From Alcanivorax sp. (GTDB lineage Bacteria > Pseudomonadota > Gammaproteobacteria > Pseudomonadales > Alcanivoracaceae), in NCBI RefSeq assembly GCF_002733835.1, contig NZ_NVWY01000004.1:1-64000 (forward strand): DNA of 64,000 nucleotides. The letters are read 5' to 3'. Below are positions 1-6,238 of this stretch, one piece after another (the first letter of the stretch is position 1; each line of letters opens with the position of its first letter). The translations under genes were made by a program, and so were the position numbers. The notes under the pieces are model-generated. The model had not been told where the DNA came from. It did not search any database and saw only the letters and a list, made by a program, of their open reading frames with translations.

Positions 1-34
1 GAAAGACATCCTTCATCCTGAGCCTGACAGGCAC

Positions 35-66
35 AAAAAAAGCGAACCTCAAATGAGGTTCGCTTT
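35..66. terminator. Bidirectional intrinsic terminator
   Basis: A perfect 10-bp inverted repeat (AGCGAACCTC at 41-50, GAGGTTCGCT at 55-64) with a 4-nt loop is preceded by a run of A and followed by T residues. It can therefore terminate on either strand. It probably ends a gene lying left of the window. Confidence 0.75.
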
Positions 67-128
67 ATGAGGCTGCCAACTGTGGGACAGCAGTGGCCCG
101 AGGGCGCGTTTTTTTATGGCTCATGTGA

Positions 129-260
129 TGGTTTCCAGGGAAAAACGCCACCCTGGATTCGATCAAGAGTGACTTGAACGTGGGCGTCTCCTACTGGGTC
201 ACAGGCGGCGCGGGACAGGGCAAGGCACTCATCAGAGGCCGAGAGCGCGCTATTGAGTGA
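129..260 (+). pseudogene. Possible 3' gene relic
   Basis: This short open stretch ends in TGA at 258-260 and has the strong G/C third-position bias of the coding DNA around it. It has no start codon: an in-frame TGA at 126-128 precedes it, and I see no ribosome-binding site. The encoded 43 residues (central part GVSYWVTGGAGQG) match no family I recognise. It may be the tail of a degraded gene. Otherwise the 1-381 gap holds only the terminator at its left end and the leader of the alcohol dehydrogenase gene. Confidence 0.25.
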
Positions 261-381
261 AGGACCGCTTTATTGATAAACAGATACATTTTTGACGTGA
301 AACCCGTGGGGATTGGCGCCTATGCCCATCGTCACTTGTGCTAGCATAAAATCACATTCCAAATTTCGATGGAGAGACACC

Positions 382-1539
382 ATGGTGGGGTTTGAATTTG
401 CCACCACGCACCGCGTGCTGGTGGAAGCGGGTGCGGCAACCCGCTTGCCTGAACTGTGCCAGCAGCTGGGTGCAAGCCGGGTCATGTTGGTCACTGATCC
501 GGGTATTCGCAGCACCCCCTTGCTGGGACCAGTGGAAGAGAGCTTTCGCAGCGCCAATATGCCGTTGACGATTTTCGACCAGGTGACTGCGGACCCTGCG
601 GACTCGGTCGTGCTGGATGCTGCTGCCAGTGCCAAGGACGCCGGCGCGGATCTGGTGATTGGTTTTGGCGGTGGTTCCTCCATGGATGTGGCCAAACTGG
701 TTGCGTTGCTGTCACACCCCAAGGCCAGCCAGCAATTGTCCGATATCTACGGCGTGGGCCTGGCAACGGGCCCGCGACTGCCATTGGTGCAGGTGCCGAC
801 GACCGCAGGTACCGGCTCTGAAGTGACGCCGGTGGCCATTGTGACCACCGGTGCGACCACCAAGGCGGGCGTTGTGGCGCCGTCGTTGTTACCGGATCTG
901 GCTGTGCTGGATGCCGAGCTGACCCTGGGGTTGCCGCCCCATGTGACGGCCGCAACCGGCGTGGATGCCATGGTGCATGCCATCGAGGCGTATACCAGTG
1001 CGCACAAGAAGAACCCGTATTCCGACATGCTGGCCCGTGAAGCGTTGCGCCTGTTGGGGGGGAATCTGGCCACGGCGGTGAAGGAGGGCAATAATCTGGC
1101 TGCCCGGGAAGCTTGCCTGCTAGGTGCAATGATGGCGGGGCAAGCCTTTGCCAATGCCCCGGTAGCCGCAGTTCACGCACTGGCTTACCCTCTGGGAGGG
1201 CATTTCCACATTCCCCATGGCCTGAGTAACTCTCTGGTGTTGCCGGAAGTGCTGCGCTTCAATTTGCCCAAGGCGGCGCCGCTTTATGCCGAGCTGGCGC
1301 CCATTCTCAGTGATCGCCCCTTTGCTGACCATGAAGACGGGGCAGGGGTGTTGATTGCGGCGCTGGAGTCGCTGATCAGTGAGGTGGGCCTGCCAGTGCG
1401 CCTGCGCGATGCCCGGGTCACCGAAGACAGCCTGGAAACGCTGGCCTCGGATGCCATGCTCCAGCAACGGCTGCTGGTGAATAACCCCCGTGAAGTGACC
1501 GAGGCGGATGCCCTGAATATTTACAAGGCAGTGTATTGA
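382..1539 (+). CDS. Iron-containing alcohol dehydrogenase
   Basis: This 385-aa protein belongs to the group III (Fe-dependent) alcohol dehydrogenases, cytoplasmic NAD(P)-dependent oxidoreductases that interconvert alcohols and aldehydes. The N-terminal nucleotide-binding half carries GFGGGSSMD (residues 94-102). The C-terminal half carries the metal ligands expected for the family: Asp195, His199, His265 and His279 (the last in GHFHIPHG). I chose the ATG at 382 because GGAGAG lies 5 nt upstream; an upstream in-frame start at 313 lacks such a site and would add 23 unlikely residues. A thioesterase gene follows 48 nt downstream. The substrate cannot be read from sequence; medium-chain alcohols would suit a hydrocarbon degrader, but that is inference. 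Confidence 0.9.
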   Translation: MVGFEFATTHRVLVEAGAATRLPELCQQLGASRVMLVTDPGIRSTPLLGPVEESFRSANMPLTIFDQVTADPADSVVLDAAASAKDAGADLVIGFGGGSSMDVAKLVALLSHPKASQQLSDIYGVGLATGPRLPLVQVPTTAGTGSEVTPVAIVTTGATTKAGVVAPSLLPDLAVLDAELTLGLPPHVTAATGVDAMVHAIEAYTSAHKKNPYSDMLAREALRLLGGNLATAVKEGNNLAAREACLLGAMMAGQAFANAPVAAVHALAYPLGGHFHIPHGLSNSLVLPEVLRFNLPKAAPLYAELAPILSDRPFADHEDGAGVLIAALESLISEVGLPVRLRDARVTEDSLETLASDAMLQQRLLVNNPREVTEADALNIYKAVY

Positions 1540-1587
1540 TTCAAGAGACGCAACAGGTGATATGCAGCACTTCAGGAAATAACACGA

Positions 1588-2025
1588 ATGAGTAGTGATA
1601 AACCAAGCCGTCCTCAGCGTGAGGAATACGGCTATCTATGCCCGGTGGATAGTCGCTGGAGCGATAACGATATCTACGGCCACATCAACAACGTGGTGTA
1701 TTACAGCTATTTTGATTCCACCATTAACCGCTACCTGGTCGACGAAGGCGGACTGGATATCCACGAAGGCGAACACATCGCCTATGTGGTCAGCTCCGGT
1801 TGTGACTATCTGGAAGCGGCAGCCTATCCGGAATCATTGGTGGTGGGGATGAAGGTGGACAAGCTGGGAAACAGTTCTGTGCGCTATGGATTGGCACTGT
1901 TCGGCAGTGAAGGCCCGGCCAAGGCCACCGGTTTTGTGGTACACGTGTTCGTGAATCGAGCAACAGGGCGGCCTGTCGCCATTCCTGATGCCTTGCGCGA
2001 AGCGTTAGCGCGACTGGCACAATAG
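1588..2025 (+). CDS. Acyl-CoA thioesterase, 4HBT (hotdog) family
   Basis: This 145-aa single hotdog-fold protein is of the YbgC/4-hydroxybenzoyl-CoA thioesterase type, expected to hydrolyse acyl-CoA thioesters in the cytoplasm. The signature Asp-X-X-Gly-His-X-Asn-Asn is present, with Asp28 as the probable catalytic acid and His32/Asn34 following. AGGA lies about 10 nt before the ATG at 1588. The gene follows the alcohol dehydrogenase in the same direction with a 48-nt gap, so the two may be co-transcribed. It ends before a palindromic repeat and a strong bidirectional terminator. Substrate chain length is not predictable. Confidence 0.85.
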   Translation: MSSDKPSRPQREEYGYLCPVDSRWSDNDIYGHINNVVYYSYFDSTINRYLVDEGGLDIHEGEHIAYVVSSGCDYLEAAAYPESLVVGMKVDKLGNSSVRYGLALFGSEGPAKATGFVVHVFVNRATGRPVAIPDALREALARLAQ

Positions 2026-2077
2026 TGTGCGTTATCGTTATCTGAAAAGGGTGATACCCAGAACAGCTTGCTGATAA

Positions 2078-2195
2078 TGTAGGTCGACTTAGGCGTAGCC
2101 GTAAGCCGACAATCAGCCGTTTGCGTTGCTTTGCGTGCAGGATGTCGGATTACGCCTTTCAGACTCTCTGTGCCCTTGGGTAAATGCGACCTACA
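2078..2195. repeat. Palindromic intergenic element with 9-bp terminal inverted repeats
   Basis: TGTAGGTCG (2078-2086) and CGACCTACA (2187-2195) are perfect inverted ends. Inside them GTAAGCCGACA (2101-2111) pairs with TGTCGGATTAC (2143-2153) with one mismatch. The layout is that of a cruciform-type intergenic repeat of the GTAGGTCGGATTA style that is common in gammaproteobacteria. No coding capacity. Confidence 0.65.
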
Positions 2196-2208
2196 TGGCG
2201 ATGATAGG

Positions 2209-2248
2209 AAAAAGGCGGAAATGGGTGTCAGCCCATTTCCGCCTTTTT
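2209..2248. terminator. Bidirectional intrinsic terminator
   Basis: A perfect 17-bp stem, AAAAAGGCGGAAATGGG (2209-2225) with its complement at 2232-2248, encloses a 6-nt loop and carries A/T runs at the outer ends. It separates the convergent thioesterase gene (plus) and the TonB/AgmX-like gene (minus). Confidence 0.9.
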
Positions 2249-2283
2249 ACGTGTTGCATACGGCGTGTTGCGTGCCGCGTCTT
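2249..2283. repeat. Heptanucleotide-period array, GCGTNNN type
   Basis: Five consecutive 7-nt units in strict register follow the pattern RCRTNNN; the last runs into the TAA stop codon (2282-2284) of the minus-strand TonB/AgmX-like gene. The 19 bases GGCGTGTTGCGTGCCGCGT at 2262-2280 recur identically at 29343-29361, next to the stop codon of an unrelated gene. Confidence 0.7.
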
Positions 2284-3271
2284 AGTTAGGGAAAAAGTTC
2301 AGCTTGTAATCGCCTTTCCAGGTTTCCACATTCATGGCGCCGAAGTTCATTTTTCGGGCCACCAACAGGATTCGCCGTTCAAGCTTGTCGTCACCCAGTT
2401 GGCTGGACTTGATTTTCACGTCCAGCACGTCGCCGCTGGGGGCGATGGTGAGCGCAAGTACCACGGTCCCTTGCAGGGCAGGATTGCTGCGCAATGCGCG
2501 CTGGTACTGGCTGTTGAACTTGCCAGCATAGCGGTCGAATACGCGGCGCAACTGCTCCTGGGTGCGGCGACTTTTGCCATCGCTGCCTTTACGCGAGGTA
2601 CTGGCCACTTCGCCGGCCTGGGCGATCTTGCTGTCCACCTGCTTGCCACCACTGCCGACGGTGCCGGAGGACAATGTGCCACCGCCTCCGCCGCCACTTG
2701 AGGCACGGGCTACGGCAACGCCGCCGGAGCCGCTGCCGGCACGGGTGCCGATCAGGTCACGCTCAGCCTTGGCTGTGGTGTTGCCGCCGGTTCGCAGGCC
2801 GCTGCCAGAGTCCACCAATGGGCCGATATCGTCCAGCCCGGCCAGAGAGTCACCCAGGTCCTCTTCCAGTTTGGCCTGTGCTTTTTCACGGGCCTGCTGG
2901 CGTTCCTGAGGTTCCGGTACCGGTTTGGGCTTGGGCTCGGGTTTCGGCTCAGGCTTGGGCTCCGGTTCAGGCTCCTCTTTTTTGGGTTCTTCCTTTTTCT
3001 CTTCCGGCTCGGGTTCCGGTTCGGGCTCCGGCGGTGGTGGCTCCTTTTTCTTCTCCATGACCAGTTGCGCAAGGCGCTCAGGAATTTTCTGCTGCTCACG
3101 GCGGTCCGGTTTCTCGATGGTTACCGCGTTTACCATGATCATGATCAGCAGGGAGAGAATCAGCAGAACGATAACGATGCCGTAGAGGCGTCGGTCTTCC
3201 CCTTCCTGTTTGTCCCAAGGCAGCGAGCCGTCGATCAGTATGCGCAGCTTGTTATTGTTTTTCTGCGTCAT
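2282..3271 (-). CDS. TonB/AgmX-like energy transducer
   Basis: This 329-aa inner-membrane protein should transmit ExbB/ExbD motor force into the periplasm. It has a short cytoplasmic N-terminus, one membrane segment (about residues 30-50), a long Pro/Glu/Lys periplasmic spacer (about 74-125), a Gly/Ser-rich linker (about 150-210) and a C-terminal domain (about 236-329). That last domain, with IAPSGDVLDVKI, resembles the AgmX/PglI C-terminal domain of Myxococcus gliding proteins more than a classical TonB end. Its start overlaps the upstream exbD stop by 4 nt (ATGA), so translation is coupled. It is the last gene of the cluster. No TonB-dependent receptor is adjacent, which argues against a plain nutrient-uptake role. 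Confidence 0.8.
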   Translation of the reverse strand: MTQKNNNKLRILIDGSLPWDKQEGEDRRLYGIVIVLLILSLLIMIMVNAVTIEKPDRREQQKIPERLAQLVMEKKKEPPPPEPEPEPEPEEKKEEPKKEEPEPEPKPEPKPEPKPKPVPEPQERQQAREKAQAKLEEDLGDSLAGLDDIGPLVDSGSGLRTGGNTTAKAERDLIGTRAGSGSGGVAVARASSGGGGGGTLSSGTVGSGGKQVDSKIAQAGEVASTSRKGSDGKSRRTQEQLRRVFDRYAGKFNSQYQRALRSNPALQGTVVLALTIAPSGDVLDVKIKSSQLGDDKLERRILLVARKMNFGAMNVETWKGDYKLNFFPN

Positions 3272-3768
3272 TCCTCTTCCTCCTCTGCGACTTTCAGCAC
3301 AGCGAAGGCGACTTGTGTGTATGGGGTCTCCATACAGCTACGCATCAACTTCTTGATCACCGAGTAGGGCACCGAGCGGTCGGCAAGAATCATTATTTCC
3401 CGGTCTTCGTCCGGGCTGATTGCCAAGCCCTGTGAAGCGCGGAAATTCAATTCTTCCACTAGCGCCGCCACGGTACGCTCTTCCTGATTCCTTACCGTTT
3501 CGGTATCAGCGATTTTCTGCCCAGCAACAATGATATCCATGGGGCTCACCTGAATGGTCAGCACCTCGGTGGGCAGTTCCTGGGCAATGGATTCCGGTAA
3601 CTGGATATCCTGATTGTCCGGCAGCTTGGCCGCATTGTTGTTATTCACCAGCAGAAAGATCAGCAGGATGGTGAAAATGTCCATCAGGGAGGTCAGGTTC
3701 AACGTGGCTACGGCTTTGTGCTTGCCGTGGTGCCGGGCCATGCGGCGGGCGCGGGATGACTTCTTCAT
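3268..3768 (-). CDS. ExbD/TolR-family motor protein with the conserved Asp
   Basis: This 166-aa protein has a basic cytoplasmic N-terminus, one membrane helix (about residues 27-45) and a periplasmic domain, as in ExbD/TolR. Asp30 in SLMDIFTILL aligns with the protonatable Asp of ExbD. It overlaps both neighbours by 4 nt (3765-3768 upstream, 3268-3271 downstream), so the two exbD genes and the tonB-like gene form one coupled unit. It is expected to form, with ExbB and the other ExbD, a proton-driven inner-membrane complex. Confidence 0.85.
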   Translation of the reverse strand: MKKSSRARRMARHHGKHKAVATLNLTSLMDIFTILLIFLLVNNNNAAKLPDNQDIQLPESIAQELPTEVLTIQVSPMDIIVAGQKIADTETVRNQEERTVAALVEELNFRASQGLAISPDEDREIMILADRSVPYSVIKKLMRSCMETPYTQVAFAVLKVAEEEEE

Positions 3769-4304
3769 GCATCACCTCCCTTGCCGGCGTTGTTGGCGCT
3801 TTGATCCTTGGGCGCTGAACCGATGCTGATGCTCGGGAACAGCTCTTTCTTGATGGTCTGGCCGTTGACCTCGCTGTTGTACAGACGCACAGCGTCCATG
3901 GTCTGGATCATCACCTCATAGGGGGTGTCATCCTCGCACAGCAGGGTAATGGCGGTCTCATTGGGAAACTTCTCTTTTACCTTCACCAGGTAATCGTGCA
4001 AACCGGTGCTGTTGGGTGTCTCGCCATTTTTTTCCACAATTTTGAGCACTGCGCTGGTATTACGGTCGACCACTTCATAGCGGTTGCCGTAAATCAGCAC
4101 TTCAAGCACCAGCTTGTCTTTTTCGTCGTCTTCCGAGGGGGTGCTGCTGTCATTCACGGCGGGCAGGTCGAGTTGCAGGATAGATACCTGCGCGAAGACC
4201 GCGTTGATCAGCAGAAAGGGAATCAGCACTACCATCAAATTCAAAAAGGCAGTGATGTTCAGTTCCACCTCGGTGTCGTGCGAACGTCGTCTGCGAAAAC
4301 GCAT
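3765..4304 (-). CDS. ExbD/TolR-family protein with Asn replacing the motor Asp
   Basis: This 179-aa protein has the usual ExbD layout: an Arg-rich N-terminus, one membrane helix (about 17-37) and a periplasmic domain. Its helix reads NITAFLNLMVVLI where E. coli ExbD has NVTPFIDVMLVLL, so the proton-carrying Asp is Asn22. The codon on the minus strand, at 4239-4241, is AAT. The partner ExbD keeps its Asp. It may therefore be a structural or regulatory subunit of a mixed complex. It starts 40 nt after exbB and ends with a 4-nt overlap into the second exbD. Confidence 0.8.
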   Translation of the reverse strand: MRFRRRRSHDTEVELNITAFLNLMVVLIPFLLINAVFAQVSILQLDLPAVNDSSTPSEDDEKDKLVLEVLIYGNRYEVVDRNTSAVLKIVEKNGETPNSTGLHDYLVKVKEKFPNETAITLLCEDDTPYEVMIQTMDAVRLYNSEVNGQTIKKELFPSISIGSAPKDQSANNAGKGGDA

Positions 4305-4344
4305 ACCAGATCCTTACACCAGGTTAGCGAAAACAAGAATCGGC

Positions 4345-5037
4345 TTATTGGCCGTCGTTCTTGCGCTCTTGCTGGGCAGAAACCTGGCGGAATACGTTAA
4401 CGAATTTCACCGAGGCCATTTCCATGCTGTCGACCAGTTTGCCGGTCATGGAATTGATAAAGGCGAAAGCCAACAGCATGGGGATCGCAGCGATCAGACC
4501 GAACGCCGTGGTGTTCATGGCAACAGAAATGGAGGCAGAAAGCAGGTCAGCTTTCTGGGCCGGGTCTGCGCTGGCGACCGCAGTAAAGGCGCTGATCAGA
4601 CCGAGAATGGTGCCGAGCAGGCCGAGCAGGGTAGCGATGTTCGCGAAGGTGGCGATATAGGGGGTGCGGGTTTCCAGGCGCGGAATGATTTCCATCAGGC
4701 CTTCTTCCATGGCCAGTTCGATGTCATCGTGGCGCTTGGCGGATTTGGCACGCTCAAGACCGTAGCCAATCACCTTGGCCATACCCGTGTTGCTGTTGCT
4801 GACCACGTCCAGCGCCTGGCGGAACTGCCCTTTGGCAATCAGCGGGTAAACATCTTTCCAGGTCTTCTGGTTTTTTGCCTTGGTGGCCTGGAGGTAGATG
4901 ATACGCTCCAGAGACAGGGCCAGGCCCAGTGCCAACACAATCAGAATGGGGTACATGAAAAACCCGCCATCCTGAATAAATTTGATAGACGTCTCAATGA
5001 CACCCAGATTTTGGGCGGCAGCGGCGGTGGTGGGCAT
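4345..5037 (-). CDS. ExbB/TolQ/MotA-family proton channel protein
   Basis: This 230-aa inner-membrane protein has the three-helix ExbB plan. There is an N-terminal helix near residues 27-50, a cytoplasmic loop, and two helices near 125-150 and 170-195; the second begins TFANIATLLGLLGTILGL, typical of the family. It should form the channel ring that drives the two ExbD proteins and the TonB/AgmX-like protein encoded just downstream. GGAG precedes the ATG at a good distance. A 149-nt gap holding a terminator-like hairpin separates it from the TPR genes upstream. Confidence 0.88.
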   Translation of the reverse strand: MPTTAAAAQNLGVIETSIKFIQDGGFFMYPILIVLALGLALSLERIIYLQATKAKNQKTWKDVYPLIAKGQFRQALDVVSNSNTGMAKVIGYGLERAKSAKRHDDIELAMEEGLMEIIPRLETRTPYIATFANIATLLGLLGTILGLISAFTAVASADPAQKADLLSASISVAMNTTAFGLIAAIPMLLAFAFINSMTGKLVDSMEMASVKFVNVFRQVSAQQERKNDGQ

Positions 5038-5143
5038 GAACTTCTCCTGCGATGTTTCTGTTTAGCGTTATTGTTGAGCGCAGCGACGTTTCGGCTGTTG
5101 TGAACGTGCTGACGCCTTTCCCCAAAGTGTTCGTTTTTATCAG

Positions 5144-5165
5144 AAAAAAAGCGTGCAAGCACGCT
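5144..5165 (-). terminator. Terminator or attenuator inside the cluster
   Basis: Read on the minus strand, AGCGTG CTTG CACGCT (5165-5150) forms a 6-bp GC-rich stem followed at once by a run of seven T (5150-5144). It lies between the 95-aa gene and exbB, so it may lower read-through from the TPR genes into the motor genes, or end the upstream unit outright. Confidence 0.6.
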
Positions 5166-5186
5166 AATGCTATTTACCGTGTTTGT

Positions 5187-5474
5187 TTATTCCAGAAACA
5201 GGCCGTCATTGTCCGGTTCCTGGGTCAGCAGCTGGTGGTACTCTATTTCACGCATCAGTACTTCCTGGTCCAGTGGCTCCAGTACCCGGTTGAGCAATGA
5301 TGAGGTGGGATCTTTCTTTTCCAGTTTCACTTCCCGATCTTTCCAGGGCACCACGTTCAGCACGGTAGGAGCTTCCTGGGTGCCGATGACGTTGGTAGAC
5401 GGTTCGCTCGGGTCATCGGCGGCATAGCTGGCAGTGGCCAGCAGCAGTGCAGCAAGGGGCAACAGGCTTCGCAT
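5187..5474 (-). CDS. Small exported protein of unknown function
   Basis: This 95-aa protein has a clear signal peptide (MRSLLPLAALLLATASYA, cleavage likely after residue 18) and a short acidic mature part of about 77 residues. I recognise no domain. Its ATG overlaps the stop of the preceding TPR lipoprotein gene (ATGA at 5474-5471), so the two are translationally coupled, and it precedes the exbB-exbD-exbD-tonB-like genes. A periplasmic accessory role in the same envelope complex is inferred from position alone. Confidence 0.7.
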   Translation of the reverse strand: MRSLLPLAALLLATASYAADDPSEPSTNVIGTQEAPTVLNVVPWKDREVKLEKKDPTSSLLNRVLEPLDQEVLMREIEYHQLLTQEPDNDGLFLE

Positions 5475-6238
5475 CAGTTTATCTCCCCGGGGTTAAGGGT
5501 AGAGCCGTTCTCGGCAACCGGTTGGCTGGGTTGATCCGGCGCACGGCGCTCCAGATCGACAATCCAGTTGGCTACGTTTTCGTCCGGCAGTTTCTGCAGG
5601 TTCTGATAGGCACGGAAATGATTCAGGGCCAGGTTCATGTCCTGCAGGTAGAGCTCACCGAGTACAGCCAGATTGAAATGGGCGCGGGCATATTTGGGGT
5701 CAAGCACCAGCGCGCGCTCATAATGAATGCGCGCGCTATCGAACTCGCCTTGCTCGCGCAGGGCCAGGCCGAGCCCGTTGTGGGCGTAGGGATTGGCATC
5801 ATTGATGGCCAGGGATTGCTCGAAAGCCGCCTGGGCCTTGTCGTAATCCTCCAATTCCATCTGTATCAAGCCAATGTTGAGCTGTGGCCCGGACAGTTGC
5901 GGGTAGCGTTCCGCCAGAGACTGGAACATGACCAGTGCCTGTTGGTTGTTGCCCGCCATGCGGGTTTTCAGGGCACGGGCGTATTCGCCCATGGCCTGTT
6001 GCGCAATTTTCTCGACTTTCGGGTCGTGGGGCACCGGTGGAATATGCACTGCATCGCTGTTGGCAGCAGCGCCGCCACTTTTCTGCTGTTCATATTTGCT
6101 GGTGTTGCCTTCGGCAGTACCGTCCAGCCCGCCGCCGCCCTGGGTGGCACAGCCAGCGAATAGCAGTACCAGCAAGAGAGCCGCGCCGCGTGTTGCGTAT
6201 TGCGTGCTGCGTGCTGCGTTAATAGATAATGTCGACAT
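5474..6238 (-). CDS. TPR lipoprotein
   Basis: This 254-aa protein carries a lipobox (LFAGC, Cys30) and about four to five tetratricopeptide repeats in residues 80-210, with repeated ALxxDPKYARAHFNLA-type helices. It should be anchored in the outer or inner membrane and scaffold protein contacts. I chose the ATG at 6238, which has GAGAG 3 nt upstream; the start at 6265 lacks a ribosome-binding site. The gene then overlaps the end of the 981-aa TPR gene by 20 nt. Residues 6-17 of the signal peptide are encoded by a heptanucleotide repeat array (6188-6222), so the n-region is repeat-derived. Confidence 0.8.
   Translation of the reverse strand: MSTLSINAARSTQYATRGAALLLVLLFAGCATQGGGGLDGTAEGNTSKYEQQKSGGAAANSDAVHIPPVPHDPKVEKIAQQAMGEYARALKTRMAGNNQQALVMFQSLAERYPQLSGPQLNIGLIQMELEDYDKAQAAFEQSLAINDANPYAHNGLGLALREQGEFDSARIHYERALVLDPKYARAHFNLAVLGELYLQDMNLALNHFRAYQNLQKLPDENVANWIVDLERRAPDQPSQPVAENGSTLNPGEIN
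6188..6222. repeat. Heptanucleotide-period array inside coding sequence
   Basis: Five 7-nt units of the form GCGTNNN stand in perfect register. They span the stop codon of the 981-aa TPR gene (6219-6221) and encode part of the signal-peptide n-region of the next gene. The core is the same as in the arrays at 2249 and 29302. Confidence 0.75.

Noticed and set aside
2126-2701. Plus-strand open frame over the TonB-like gene and the palindromic repeat
   Set aside because: It begins inside a non-coding palindromic element, crosses a strong terminator and is antisense to the conserved C-terminal domain of the TonB-like protein.
4114-5103. Long open frame antisense to exbB and exbD
   Set aside because: The opposite frame holds clear ExbB/ExbD proteins. 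The antisense frame has low-complexity composition and no family match; such mirror frames are common in GC-rich DNA.
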